In this document: positions 17,764 through 26,533 of the stretch, in pieces | Numbering within the stretch: position 1 is the first letter of the stretch | Layout: each line of letters opens with the position of its first letter | Assembly (NCBI RefSeq): GCF_947495825.1 | Contig: NZ_CANMAH010000004.1 | Coordinates: forward strand, 186,001 to 250,000 | Origin: an uncultured Psychrobacter sp. | GTDB lineage: Bacteria > Pseudomonadota > Gammaproteobacteria > Pseudomonadales > Moraxellaceae | DNA: 64,000 bases | Reading direction: 5' to 3' | Made by a program: the position numbers and the translations under genes | The notes under the pieces: model-generated | Seen by the model: only the letters and a program-made list of their open reading frames with translations | Database searches by the model: none | Told to the model about the DNA's origin: nothing

Positions 17764-18969
17764 TTATTTTTTAGGTTTTAAGTCCAACTGCGGCAATAGC
17801 CATTCTGCAAACCAAGCTTTTACGGAAGTATAGTCAGCAATGCTATTCATAAAGCGTTGCGCCGCCAGATTGGCTTGCTTACTCGTCAAAGCAGTCTGCT
17901 CATGGTCAATCGACTTATTATTCATGGAAAGAGAAGACAATAGGTTCTGACTATCCATACTAGAGGCTTTGGCGATAAACTGTGGCCAACTAAGCGCACG
18001 ACCTTGTTCGATTAATGCTTCTGCCATCACTTCTTGCTCACGGTGCGGGCGCACGTCAGGCAATACAATAAGCGGCGTCGCATAGTCATAGGCCTGCGCA
18101 ATTGCATTCAAGCCACACGCCATTAATAGCAGATTACTATAGGCGATAAATGGCGTTACATCATCGACGTGGGCGGCAATATCGACACAATGCCGTACTT
18201 CATCATTGATAGGACCAAGAGAGACAATTATAGCGTCTGGTAGTATTTGGCGTAGCTTTGGCAACTTGGCATCAATCGCTTCGTGCCCGCCATAGCCTTT
18301 AATCACAGTAACGATAGAAGACTTATCGACACTGGCGACCAGTTGTTTATGAATAGCATCATCATTGGTCAATGTCATAAGCTCGTCCATAAACTCACAA
18401 AAGCTAGGCAAACCTTGGGCTTTACTTGGCAAAAAATCAAGATATAACGTTTTTCGTCGTACCCAGTCCGGCGTGGCTGTCGCCTCCAATGCTTTAGGAT
18501 AAGGGGCTAATAATCCAAGCGCGCCCGCAAAGGCGTTTAAGTGCGGCGCATCATCACGCTCGCCTGCCAGCCGTACATAGAGATAAGGCACGCTAGCGGT
18601 ACGGCATAGCATAGCCACTTCGGCGCTAACATCAATAATCATCAGGTCAATCTGGCGCTGATGTATCTCATCAAGCAGCTGCCAACTGCGTCTCTGAATG
18701 TCTTTGTTGCCTACTGGCGAGTAGTGCAAACAGCTTGGCTGCCAATACTCACCTGCTCGCCCCGCTAGCACATCATCTGGTCGCTCATCCTCAGCGTCTA
18801 AACGTACGATGTGCTCATCATTTATACTGCTAAAGCGATAACCATCGGCAGGTAAGCTAGTAAACACCGTCATTTGCTGACGCAGCTCTAGTGATAGTAA
18901 GGCGGCCAGTTTGTCTGCTTGGCGGCAGTGCCCCGAGCCGTGATGATGAGCATAGTAGCCGATACGCAT
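17764..18969 (-). CDS. GT-B glycosyltransferase, GT28/MurG-like
   Basis: A 401-residue cytoplasmic protein. The N-terminal motif MRIGYYAHHHGSGHCRQADKL is the glycine/histidine loop of GT1/GT28-type enzymes, and the C-terminal domain (about residues 205-330) has VIKGYGGHEAID, IIVSLGPI, and the sugar-donor region LLMACGLNAIAQAYDYATPLIVLP, which parallels MurG. Enzymes of this kind use a UDP-sugar. The C-terminus carries an irregular tail with Ser/Asn-rich sequence. It lies between the GT4 and GT2 genes in the same direction and probably works on the same glycan. Confidence 0.75.
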   Translation of the reverse strand: MRIGYYAHHHGSGHCRQADKLAALLSLELRQQMTVFTSLPADGYRFSSINDEHIVRLDAEDERPDDVLAGRAGEYWQPSCLHYSPVGNKDIQRRSWQLLDEIHQRQIDLMIIDVSAEVAMLCRTASVPYLYVRLAGERDDAPHLNAFAGALGLLAPYPKALEATATPDWVRRKTLYLDFLPSKAQGLPSFCEFMDELMTLTNDDAIHKQLVASVDKSSIVTVIKGYGGHEAIDAKLPKLRQILPDAIIVSLGPINDEVRHCVDIAAHVDDVTPFIAYSNLLLMACGLNAIAQAYDYATPLIVLPDVRPHREQEVMAEALIEQGRALSWPQFIAKASSMDSQNLLSSLSMNNKSIDHEQTALTSKQANLAAQRFMNSIADYTSVKAWFAEWLLPQLDLKPKK

Positions 18970-19037
18970 GGTAAATAGTTCCTAACAAATTAAGGCAGTC
19001 ATTGATATTTACTACATAAAGAAAAAAGGAAAGAACG

Positions 19038-20243
19038 CTAGACAAACGCCTCTTGGATGCTATCGCTGTCATCAACCGCTACTGCCTGCTCATATAAACG
19101 CAGATAACCATCGACCATTGTAGCGACTGAACAAAACTGCTCAGCGTGAGCACGACAGGCTGCTCGTGAAATATGCTGAATGTCAGCAAACGCTTGTATA
19201 AATGCCTTTTTATCCTTTTTGGGTACGATAATACCCGTCTGATGTGTGATAATCTCAGCACTAGCACCGACATCAAAGCCAATCACGGGCGTACCACAAG
19301 CGAGGCTCTCAGCGAGCGTCAAGCCATAAGGCTCATCCCAAGTACTGGTAAATAGCATGGCGGTGACTTGGCTTAACTGCTTGTTGATTTGATTCTTACT
19401 TAAATGACCAACATAATCAAATAACGGCGCAGCGCTCGCTCTATCGGCTTCTAATAACGGTGCCACATAGTCATCGAAGTATTCCTCATTACTTTTGGGT
19501 CCTGCAATAATCAGGCGCTTGCCTGCCGCTTTGCAGTAGTCCATTGCCAAATGCGTGCCCTTTTCAGGACAGATGCGCCCGTACCAAAAATACACTTCAT
19601 CAGCAATTGGGTTTGTATTGGCAGTAAATGAGTGGACATCGATGCCGTTATAGACCACATGCGAGGGCACAAACTCAGCAAACAACTGCTGCTGATGACC
19701 ACTGATCGCTGTAAATTGAGTTTGAGTGCCTTGCCGTAGCGTCAATAGTGCCAAACGCAGCTGTGGAAAAACCGGCGTATGAAACGTGGTAAAAAACCGC
19801 GCGCCAAACGCCTGCCCCATCATCATCGGCACATGATGCAAGCTATGATTGTGTACCACATCGATCATTCCCATCTCATCACGACTGATAATATCGCGCA
19901 GCGCCTGCTGGTAGACCAAATACTGATACAGCTCCTCGCGGCTCATCTCTACTGACTTATGCTCATTGGGATAAACTGTCTTTTCAAATTCATCACGGGT
20001 CATAAAGGGTACTAGTGTGGCGTTGGTTTGACTGTCGGCGTGAGCGTAGAGCAACACCTGATGGCCTTGAGCCACCAACTCATCACAAATCAGCTGAGTT
20101 ATCATCTCAAGACCACCTGCATAAGGCTGAGCAATGGGATATAACGAGTGAGCGATAACCGCAATACGTAGTACGGGAGCATAATCTGCACTTGCATGAC
20201 TATAATTAGTAATATTTGTTATATTAGTGGGGCTAGATAGCAT
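19038..20243 (-). CDS. Glycosyltransferase family 4
   Basis: GT-B fold enzyme, 401 residues from ATG 20243. The open frame extends to 20378, but that stretch would overlap the upstream gene by 62 nt and encodes a non-family hydrophobic leader; the family sequence begins at VLRIAVIAHSLYPIAQPYAGG, which contains the GG donor loop. The C-terminal donor domain has VYFWYGRICPEKGTHLAM, LFTSTWDEPYGLTLAESLACGTPVIGF (the EX7E motif) and a final helix. Retaining transfer from a nucleotide sugar is expected. The weak ribosome site of ATG 20243 is consistent with coupling to the upstream GT2 gene 73 nt away. Confidence 0.8.
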   Translation of the reverse strand: MLSSPTNITNITNYSHASADYAPVLRIAVIAHSLYPIAQPYAGGLEMITQLICDELVAQGHQVLLYAHADSQTNATLVPFMTRDEFEKTVYPNEHKSVEMSREELYQYLVYQQALRDIISRDEMGMIDVVHNHSLHHVPMMMGQAFGARFFTTFHTPVFPQLRLALLTLRQGTQTQFTAISGHQQQLFAEFVPSHVVYNGIDVHSFTANTNPIADEVYFWYGRICPEKGTHLAMDYCKAAGKRLIIAGPKSNEEYFDDYVAPLLEADRASAAPLFDYVGHLSKNQINKQLSQVTAMLFTSTWDEPYGLTLAESLACGTPVIGFDVGASAEIITHQTGIIVPKKDKKAFIQAFADIQHISRAACRAHAEQFCSVATMVDGYLRLYEQAVAVDDSDSIQEAFV

Positions 20244-20316
20244 AACGAGTCCAACATAAATTATTAAAGGGATAAATCCAATAGTTTTTAGTATTATTAG
20301 CTTTGAGTAAACACAA

Positions 20317-22173
20317 TTACGGATTGTTTTTTGACTTATTGATACTGACTGCTTGCAGTTGAGATAAATTTTTGGCAAAGGCAGTTTTAACCGCTACCGT
20401 TTTATTAGTCGCACAGCGCTTCTCATAACCATAATTAACCAGCATTACCTTGGCAGCCCATATCTTTAAAATACAGACTGTCATCGCGCAGCCAAATAAC
20501 AATGGTGAATACAATAATGAAAATGGCGACACGATGATAGCTGTGGTTATATTTAACATTAATAGCGCTTTAGGCATTGCCATTAGGTTGGCTGCATAAA
20601 CAGACGTGCGTGTACGTACAAGCGCTTGCTTAGGTGTACAGATAAAGGGCTTTTTTTGTCCCCAAAGCACAGGCCACCATGATAAAGCACCAAGCTCCCA
20701 AAAATTCAGATGTAACGCCCAAGCTCGAAGTCGACTGCCTAAGCTTGGTGCCACGCCATCGTCAGTTTGCTGATTAAGCGGAGCATTATCTTGCATATAA
20801 GCCCATAAGCGCCTACCCAAAAATATTGCATAGCTTGCGTACACCGCATATAAAGGAGCAAGTAAAGCATGAATGTTAAGACTGGAGCTAAATAGTAGCG
20901 CACCCGTGATGATAAGTAGTGTCACCAACTGCAATACAATAAATATGCCCGTAAAATTTACCCATGCGCTCAGCTGTGATAAGTGTGCGCCCATATAAGC
21001 TAGGCGCTCACTAAGTTTCTTTTTTGTAGATGAGCTGGGCGTAGGCGAATTTGATACCGTAGAAAAGTAAGTGTTTAGCACCTGCATATTACCGTAGATC
21101 CAACGACGTCTCTGACTCATTAGATCATGCAACGTAGTTGGTAATAGACCTGTGGCAATGACCTCGGGAATAAATCGAGTACGCAAACCGCGACCATGCA
21201 TCAGCACTCCCATCTGTGCATCTTCTGTAATTGAGGCACCTGACCAACCGCCCATCGCGAGCAGCGCACGACGACGGATAACCGCATAAGTTCCCGTCGA
21301 TAGTGCACGCTGACGGTTAAATGAGCGGTATAAATGATGGTTAAAATAGTGGTTTAATTCGCTATGGACGTCTTCTTTTCCCGCATCACGATAAAACTGC
21401 GGAAACTGTAATAGTGCGTGGTCTGGGTAACGCTCAATGGCCTTTGCAATAGACATACGCGCTTGTGGTAATGCTTGATAGTCACTATCGACTACGACCA
21501 CATGACTACACTCAGGGTCCATAAGACCCAGTGCTAGATTAAGCGCGCCAGCTTTAAAACCAGCTACCGCATCGATATGATAAAAATGCACGTTATGACG
21601 CGTATCAAGACTGGCACAAAACTGTGCCAAAGGCTCATAAAGCTCACGCTTAGTATGGTTGTTATCGACAATTAAAATCTCATCGTCGTCTGCTTTGATT
21701 GCCAATAATGATTTAATAGTATCAATGACCATTTGTGCTGGCTCAGCACGAGTCATTAGCTGAAAGCTCAAGCGTACAGGCGCTTTTGTACTAAGTGGTT
21801 TATTATTATTTAATGCACTTTTATAGGTTTGGCTATTTTTCTTTTTTGAAATAGCTTCATTGAAACTGTCGTTCCTAAAACTTTCACTGTACTCGCTTCT
21901 CGCTCGTTTGTTGATTGGTGTTGCAGAATCCTCCAAGCTACGAATCTTTAATGTATTATTCTTAGTTAAATTCAAGCCAGTCACGTTTTCTCTTGTTTCA
22001 CTTATCCCAGTATGTTGGTTTGTACCTATTTCTGTTATATCCACTCTTTTCATACCAGCTCTCCTTCTTGTATCTTCTGCTATAACATCCCTTTTTATAG
22101 CCCTTTGTCTTATGGCCTCCTCACTCATAGATAACGGCGTTTTTGTAAAACAGTTTATCTCGTTAATGCCCAT
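20317..22173 (-). CDS. Membrane glycosyltransferase family 2 (cellulose-synthase-like)
   Basis: A 618-residue processive-type GT2. The first 120 residues are hydrophilic, Lys/Arg/Asn-rich and poorly conserved in appearance. The catalytic domain (about 125-370) shows ILIVDNNHTKRELYEPL, VVVDSDYQ (DxD), TEDAQMGVLMHGRGLRT (TED) and QRRRWIYGNMQ (QxxRW), the complete set for enzymes that polymerise or transfer at the membrane. Membrane spans follow at about 400-440, 450-475 and 550-590. The ATG has AGGAACAGGAC just upstream. It is the first gene of the four-gene unit and probably supplies the membrane-bound step. Confidence 0.82.
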   Translation of the reverse strand: MGINEINCFTKTPLSMSEEAIRQRAIKRDVIAEDTRRRAGMKRVDITEIGTNQHTGISETRENVTGLNLTKNNTLKIRSLEDSATPINKRARSEYSESFRNDSFNEAISKKKNSQTYKSALNNNKPLSTKAPVRLSFQLMTRAEPAQMVIDTIKSLLAIKADDDEILIVDNNHTKRELYEPLAQFCASLDTRHNVHFYHIDAVAGFKAGALNLALGLMDPECSHVVVVDSDYQALPQARMSIAKAIERYPDHALLQFPQFYRDAGKEDVHSELNHYFNHHLYRSFNRQRALSTGTYAVIRRRALLAMGGWSGASITEDAQMGVLMHGRGLRTRFIPEVIATGLLPTTLHDLMSQRRRWIYGNMQVLNTYFSTVSNSPTPSSSTKKKLSERLAYMGAHLSQLSAWVNFTGIFIVLQLVTLLIITGALLFSSSLNIHALLAPLYAVYASYAIFLGRRLWAYMQDNAPLNQQTDDGVAPSLGSRLRAWALHLNFWELGALSWWPVLWGQKKPFICTPKQALVRTRTSVYAANLMAMPKALLMLNITTAIIVSPFSLLYSPLLFGCAMTVCILKIWAAKVMLVNYGYEKRCATNKTVAVKTAFAKNLSQLQAVSINKSKNNP

Positions 22174-22659
22174 GTCCTGTTCCTATGTTTACCCATTAAC
22201 TGAAAAGAAGATTAAGTCAAAAATAGAAACGTTTCGATCTCTATTATTGTGACAATTTATCTACTCGTGAGAGGGTCAACGCATGTATTTATATTTGCTT
22301 AATTGACACTCAGTTTTTGCTTATATATAAATTTTTCTGAGCAATATTTGTAGTTATTCTTACTAACTATGTGTATTAAGTTTTATAATAATTGAAATAA
22401 ATACTAGAGTTTACGTATGAAATGTATACAACAACCTAGTAGTGTAACGTCTCGTAATTATTGTAAAAGTCTTGCTATATTAGCTATTTAACGTCCATAT
22501 AAATGCAGTTATCGTCTGTACAATTTTGAGAATACGGCTTGTGGTTTAATTTCTATAGGTCACACCAGACATTATTCTAATAATCTTCGATTTAATATTT
22601 TTTAAGATGTTAAGGCGACATTTGTCCTATTAAAGACTTGTCTTATAGCGTTATTTTGC
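22174..22659. other. Gene-free AT-rich spacer upstream of the glycosyltransferase unit
   Basis: About 490 nt between the start of the GT2 gene and the gdhA terminator, with both neighbours on the minus strand. It should contain the promoter of the glycosyltransferase unit, but I cannot fix its hexamers. No open frame of plausible coding character, tRNA or repeat was seen. Confidence 0.5.
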
Positions 22660-22700
22660 ACAAAAAAATACCGCAACTATTAGATAGCAGCGGTATTTGT
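22660..22700 (-). terminator. Intrinsic terminator of gdhA
   Basis: AAATACCGC (22666-22674) pairs with GCGGTATTT (22690-22698), and inside it CTAT pairs with ATAG around a TAG loop. Read on the minus strand the stem is followed by a run of T. It lies 62 nt past the gdhA stop. Confidence 0.85.
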
Positions 22701-22760
22701 ATTTATTGTAGTTTAGCTAGATGTGGCTGGTTTATAGGACCAATTAACTTGTATTCTAAG

Positions 22761-24107
22761 TTAGTTTAAAACGCCATAAGCCACTAGGGCATCAGCGACG
22801 CGTTTAAAGCCTACGATATTGGCTCCTGCCATATAATCTATGTAGCCATTATCAGTCTGACCATACTTTTCTGATGCATCTGCTGCACAATCATGAATAT
22901 CTTTCATAATGAGCTTTAGTCGCTTATCAATTTGCTCAAAACTCTTATATTGACGGACTGAGTTTTGTGACATCTCAAGCGCTGACACAGCAACCCCGCC
23001 CGCATTGGCGGCCTTGCCTGGGGCGTAATGCACGCGATGTAGGCAAATATAGTCAACCGCTTTGGCAGTCAGTGGCATATTAGCGCCTTCAACGACATAT
23101 TTGATGCCATTCTCAACCATAAGCTTGGCATCATCTTCGTCAATCTCGTTTTGAGTCGCTGATGGTATCGCAATATCTCCTTGGATATGCCATGGTTTTT
23201 GACCAGCGAACCATTCACCGCCATAGACATCTATATAGTCAGACAGTGGTTTGCTTTGTTCTTTTTGTTTTTTTAGCCAATCAATCTTTTCTTGATTAAA
23301 GCCTTTTTCATCATACAAGGTGCCTTTTGAGTCAGACACCGTAATTGCGATGCCTCCAAGCATACAGACTTTTTCAGCGGCATGTAGTGAGACATTACCT
23401 GCGCCTGATATTAATACCTTTTTACCTTCGATGACTTCATTTTGCGCTGTAAGCATGTTTTCTAAGAAGTACACCGCACCATAGCCTGTGGCCTCCGTAC
23501 GCACCAAGCTGCCACCAAAGCCCACGCCTTTACCAGTTAATACACCGCCATGCTCATGAGTCAGGTTTTTGTACATTGCAAACATGTAGCTCACTTCACG
23601 CCCCCCAACACCAATATCACCAGCTGGTACGTCAACGTCTTTATTTACATAGTGATGCAGCTCACGCATAAAGGCATAACAAAACCGGCGAATCTCGCTA
23701 TCTGACTTTCCTTTAGGATCAAAGTCTGAGCCACCTTTACCGCCGCCCATGGGCAGACCTGTCAAAGCATTTTTGAAAATTTGTTCAAAGCCTAAGAACT
23801 TTAGCACTGATTGGTTGACAGTAGGATGGAACCTGACGCCGCCTTTGTAAGGGCCTAACGCATTACTGAACTGTACACGCCAGCCACGATTGACTTGGAC
23901 TTCCCCTTTGTCGTTTTCCCAGTTGATACGAAAAGCAATAACGCGGTCAGGCTCTACTAGGCGCTCAAATATTTTGAATTTTTCGTATTGAGGATGAGCA
24001 TCGTATAAAGGGATAATGGTAAGAGCAACTTCCTTAACCGCTTGAATAAACTCAGGTTGATGGGCGTAGCGTGCTTCGATGTTTTCGATGGCCTGACTAA
24101 TACTCAT
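22761..24107 (-). CDS. gdhA: NADP-specific glutamate dehydrogenase
   Basis: Hexameric-type GdhA, 448 residues, which aminates 2-oxoglutarate to glutamate with NADPH for ammonium assimilation in the cytoplasm. Landmarks: GPYKGGVRFHPTVNQSVLKFLGFEQ, the catalytic-Lys region TGLPMGGGKGGSDFDPKGKSD, DVPAGDIGVG, and the dinucleotide fold VLISGAGNVSLHAAEK followed by VSDSKGTLYD. The length equals that of the enterobacterial enzyme (447). AAGGAAGATAT precedes the ATG. It is a single-gene unit, with its own terminator at 22660-22700. The histidine operon upstream also produces glutamate, but no shared regulation is visible. Confidence 0.96.
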   Translation of the reverse strand: MSISQAIENIEARYAHQPEFIQAVKEVALTIIPLYDAHPQYEKFKIFERLVEPDRVIAFRINWENDKGEVQVNRGWRVQFSNALGPYKGGVRFHPTVNQSVLKFLGFEQIFKNALTGLPMGGGKGGSDFDPKGKSDSEIRRFCYAFMRELHHYVNKDVDVPAGDIGVGGREVSYMFAMYKNLTHEHGGVLTGKGVGFGGSLVRTEATGYGAVYFLENMLTAQNEVIEGKKVLISGAGNVSLHAAEKVCMLGGIAITVSDSKGTLYDEKGFNQEKIDWLKKQKEQSKPLSDYIDVYGGEWFAGQKPWHIQGDIAIPSATQNEIDEDDAKLMVENGIKYVVEGANMPLTAKAVDYICLHRVHYAPGKAANAGGVAVSALEMSQNSVRQYKSFEQIDKRLKLIMKDIHDCAADASEKYGQTDNGYIDYMAGANIVGFKRVADALVAYGVLN

Positions 24108-24680
24108 ATATCTTCCTTAACTATAAAACGTGTGGTCGTGCTGAATTACATCCCTACAACGCGGCCGTCAAAGGATGGCTATATTGTAGATACTGATGCA
24201 GGATTGGGTTTTTTTGTGCAGTAAATAAAAGGCTTGCGGATTTAAAAGCCCATAAGTTAAGCAACCGATAGGCGTCGTGACATTGATAGATTAGCTCTAT
24301 TACACATTACTTTGAGACTACGGTTTGAAATACTGATTGTGCATAGATGGGATAGATATGACAAAGACAGTAATTATAGTGCGCAGCGTATAGGGTCAGA
24401 ACGGCTGGTTGCTTGATATTTCTTATTTAATTTACCTTGCTACTGAAAAAAGTCAATCCCGTATTGCAATATAAATGCTACCAATTATGAATGGCTATAA
24501 TTTTAGGCGAAACTCATCCTGATGTATCTCATTGATTCTTAAGCCATATTAGACTAAAAAATAGTATAAACGGTACGAAATACAAAACAAATGGAAAAAA
24601 AATTGGCTGAATCCCAATAATTCTATATCAATATAATAAGTATGGGTTTATAATAACCACATTGTCAGTAAGGCATTATA
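24108..24680. other. Gene-free spacer between gdhA and the roadblock cluster
   Basis: The 570-nt divergent spacer should contain the gdhA promoter (minus) and the cluster promoter (plus). A TATAAT hexamer occurs at 24649-24654 on the plus strand, without a convincing -35. A 60-codon plus frame across 24042-24224 has no ribosome site and is not considered a gene. The tandem repeat at 24681-24714 borders it. Confidence 0.5.
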
Positions 24681-24714
24681 ATCGTTTACCTGAATACATC
24701 GTTTACCTGAGTAC
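24681..24714 (+). repeat. Tandem 17-bp direct repeat upstream of the roadblock gene
   Basis: ATCGTTTACCTGAATAC (24681-24697) is followed at once by ATCGTTTACCTGAGTAC (24698-24714), 16 of 17 bases identical. It ends 69 nt before the chosen start of the roadblock gene. Two adjacent copies at 17-bp spacing are what a dimeric or cooperative activator site would look like, or a recent local duplication. Confidence 0.7.
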
Positions 24715-24783
24715 AATACTCCTTTTTAACTTTACCAATAAATGGCCTATGTCCATTTAACTATGAAGGATTGTGAGATATCT

Positions 24784-25146
24784 ATGCGTACAGATACGTT
24801 CCAACAAATACTAGAAGACCTTAATAGCTCATCAGCAGATGTCGAAGCATCTGCTCTAATCTCAAACGATGGCTTAATGATAGCTTCAGCATTGCCAACA
24901 GGCATCGATGAAGACCGTGTGGGTGCTATGTCAGCAGCGCTTTTATCGCTGGGAGATCGTGCAGGTCGCGAGTTGGCCCGGGGCAGTATTGACCGAATTA
25001 TGATCCAAGGCGAAAAAGGCTACGTAATCACGACCTCATCAGGTGATGAAGCAGTCCTTACGATTATGGCCAAGCCAAATGCCAAACTTGGATTGATTTT
25101 TTTGGATATTAAGCGTGCATCAGAAGCTCTTGCAAAGCTCATCTAA
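24784..25146 (+). CDS. Roadblock/LC7-domain protein
   Basis: A 120-residue single-domain roadblock/LC7 (MglB-like) protein: SSADVEASALISNDGLMIASALPTGIDEDRVGAMSAALLSLGDRAGREL followed by the strand pair IDRIMIQGEKGYVITTSSGDEAVLTIMAKP. Such proteins dimerise and, in Myxococcus and archaea, regulate small Ras-like GTPases. No GTPase gene is visible in the window. In-frame ATGs exist at 24742, 24763 and 24784; the last fits the domain boundary and has AAGGA at 24766-24770, slightly far (13 nt), so the start is not certain. It heads a five-gene plus-strand cluster. Cytoplasmic. Confidence 0.82.
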   Translation: MRTDTFQQILEDLNSSSADVEASALISNDGLMIASALPTGIDEDRVGAMSAALLSLGDRAGRELARGSIDRIMIQGEKGYVITTSSGDEAVLTIMAKPNAKLGLIFLDIKRASEALAKLI

Positions 25147-25195
25147 ACAGACTTAGATAACCAAGAATTTAGAACAGTAAATATAGGAAATACTT

Positions 25196-25690
25196 ATGGG
25201 CTCTCCACTTTTAGATGCTGTAAAGCCTGATATGCCAGCCGAAAAAGTTAGCATAACCTATCATGACGGTGTCTCGCGTACCGTTTATGATTCGGGGATT
25301 GAGCGTCCCTATCCTGATGGTAAGCTTATTGTCTCACGTACTGACTTGGACGGTCATCTTACCCATGTAAACGATGCATTTGTCGAAATTAGTGGCTATA
25401 CGATAGATGAGCTAATCGGTCAACAGCACTATATATTGCGCCATCCTGATATGCCAAAGGCCGCCTACCAAGACTTATGGCAGACGGTAAAATCAGGACA
25501 AAAATGGCATGGCTACGTCAAAAACCTGTGTAAAGATGGTAGTCACTATTGGGTGTATGCAACGGTCGTTCCTAACATACGCCGCGGTCAAACCGTCGGT
25601 TATACCTCTGTACGCCGTAAGCCTTCACGTAGCAAGATAGAAGCCGCGATCGCGCAATACGCCCAAATGAAACAAAATGAGGAAGGTTAA
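25196..25690 (+). CDS. Single-domain PAS protein of the Aer type
   Basis: A 164-residue soluble protein. The PAS fold spans about residues 40-145: LIVSRTDLDGHLTHVNDAFVEISGYTIDELIGQ, then HYILRHPDMPKAAYQDLWQTVKSGQKWHGYVKNLCKDGSHYWVYATVVPN, then GYTSVRRKPSR. The RHPDMP and W-G-VKN-DG-YWV motifs are those of the N-terminal PAS of aerotaxis receptors (Aer), which bind FAD in that family. Here there is no HAMP or MCP signalling region and no kinase; the last 20 residues form a charged helix. It may act as a free sensor for the cluster. It begins 49 nt after the roadblock gene and ends 3 nt before the next start, so cotranscription is likely. Confidence 0.85.
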   Translation: MGSPLLDAVKPDMPAEKVSITYHDGVSRTVYDSGIERPYPDGKLIVSRTDLDGHLTHVNDAFVEISGYTIDELIGQQHYILRHPDMPKAAYQDLWQTVKSGQKWHGYVKNLCKDGSHYWVYATVVPNIRRGQTVGYTSVRRKPSRSKIEAAIAQYAQMKQNEEG

Positions 25691-25693
25691 ACC

Positions 25694-26449
25694 ATGAATG
25701 AAAAGACATATAACCTATTAATCGCTCCTGATTTTTCGCCTGAGCGTTTTGCAGGCTGGCACATGTTTAATACCTTGATCCAAAAGCGTGCCGACATTCA
25801 CTTACATCTCAACACGCCCACTTCTCATGCTGAGCAAGAAGAGATGGTCGATGCCGGTGACATACATATTATCTATGCCAACCCCTTTGATGCTGCTACT
25901 TTGATTCGCGAAAAAGGCTATCGTGCCATCGCTCGCCCAGTCGGTAAATCGGATGAGATGGTGATTGCAGCGTCTGCTAATAGTGATATTAAGCGCTTAG
26001 AGGATTTGTCCAAAGGTGCAACCGTCACGATGGCAGACAACCGCGATGTAAAGCTTATCGGTCTGCGCTTACTAGAAGCAGTGGACTTAGAAGAAGCGGA
26101 TCTAAGCTGGGAGGTGACCGAGACCTATCAAGCGGCGGCAAGGCAGGTCATCAAAGGTGAGGCTCAAGTGGCGTTTTTCTTAGCAGAAATTTTCCATGGT
26201 TTTTCACGTTTGACCAAAGCGCAACTGTCAGTGCTGATCGAAAGTGATTTGGCAGACATCAGCCATGTATTGCTGATTAAAGATGACTTCGCTGATGAAA
26301 AAGCACTAAGTCAAGCGATATTGACCTTTCATCAAGATGATAGCGGTAAAGAAGCACTGACTGAGCTTGGTATGCCACAAGGATTTGAGGCAATGAGCGA
26401 AGAAGATGGCGAATTTATGTTAGATCTTATGGAAACCTTGCTTGATTAA
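25694..26449 (+). CDS. PhnD/SsuA-like substrate-binding-fold protein without signal peptide
   Basis: A 251-residue protein with the periplasmic-binding-protein type II layout of the PhnD/phosphonate family: YNLLIAPDFSPERFAGWHMFNTLIQKRADIHLHL at the start, DIHIIYANPFDAATLIREKGYRAIARP, SDEMVIAASANSDIKRLEDL and VIKGEAQVAFFLAEIFHGF. It starts directly with MNEKTYNLL and has no export signal or lipobox, so it should stay in the cytoplasm as a ligand sensor instead of feeding an ABC transporter, and no transporter genes are near. The C-terminal 20 residues are acidic (EEDGEFMLDLMETLLD). It lies 3 nt after the PAS gene. Ligand unknown. Confidence 0.75.
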   Translation: MNEKTYNLLIAPDFSPERFAGWHMFNTLIQKRADIHLHLNTPTSHAEQEEMVDAGDIHIIYANPFDAATLIREKGYRAIARPVGKSDEMVIAASANSDIKRLEDLSKGATVTMADNRDVKLIGLRLLEAVDLEEADLSWEVTETYQAAARQVIKGEAQVAFFLAEIFHGFSRLTKAQLSVLIESDLADISHVLLIKDDFADEKALSQAILTFHQDDSGKEALTELGMPQGFEAMSEEDGEFMLDLMETLLD

Positions 26450-26471
26450 ACGTTAAAAGACGTTTTCTTTA
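26448..26471 (+). terminator. Weak hairpin after the PhnD-like gene
   Basis: AAACGT and ACGTTT form a 6-bp stem with a TAAAAG loop, overlapping the stop codon and followed by TCTTTAT. It may partly end transcription inside the cluster; the stem is short. Confidence 0.35.
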
Positions 26472-26533
26472 TAAAATCACGTACTGCTTGTAGCGCCAAA
26501 ACCCAGCATACCTCTTATATTTAGGACACCGTT

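Noticed and set aside
22199..22659. Small RNA or tRNA in the spacer upstream of the glycosyltransferase unit
   Set aside because: No cloverleaf, no conserved T-loop sequence and no independent terminator other than that of gdhA.
24042..24224. 60-codon plus frame across the gdhA start
   Set aside because: It overlaps the gdhA 5' end antisense and lacks a ribosome site.
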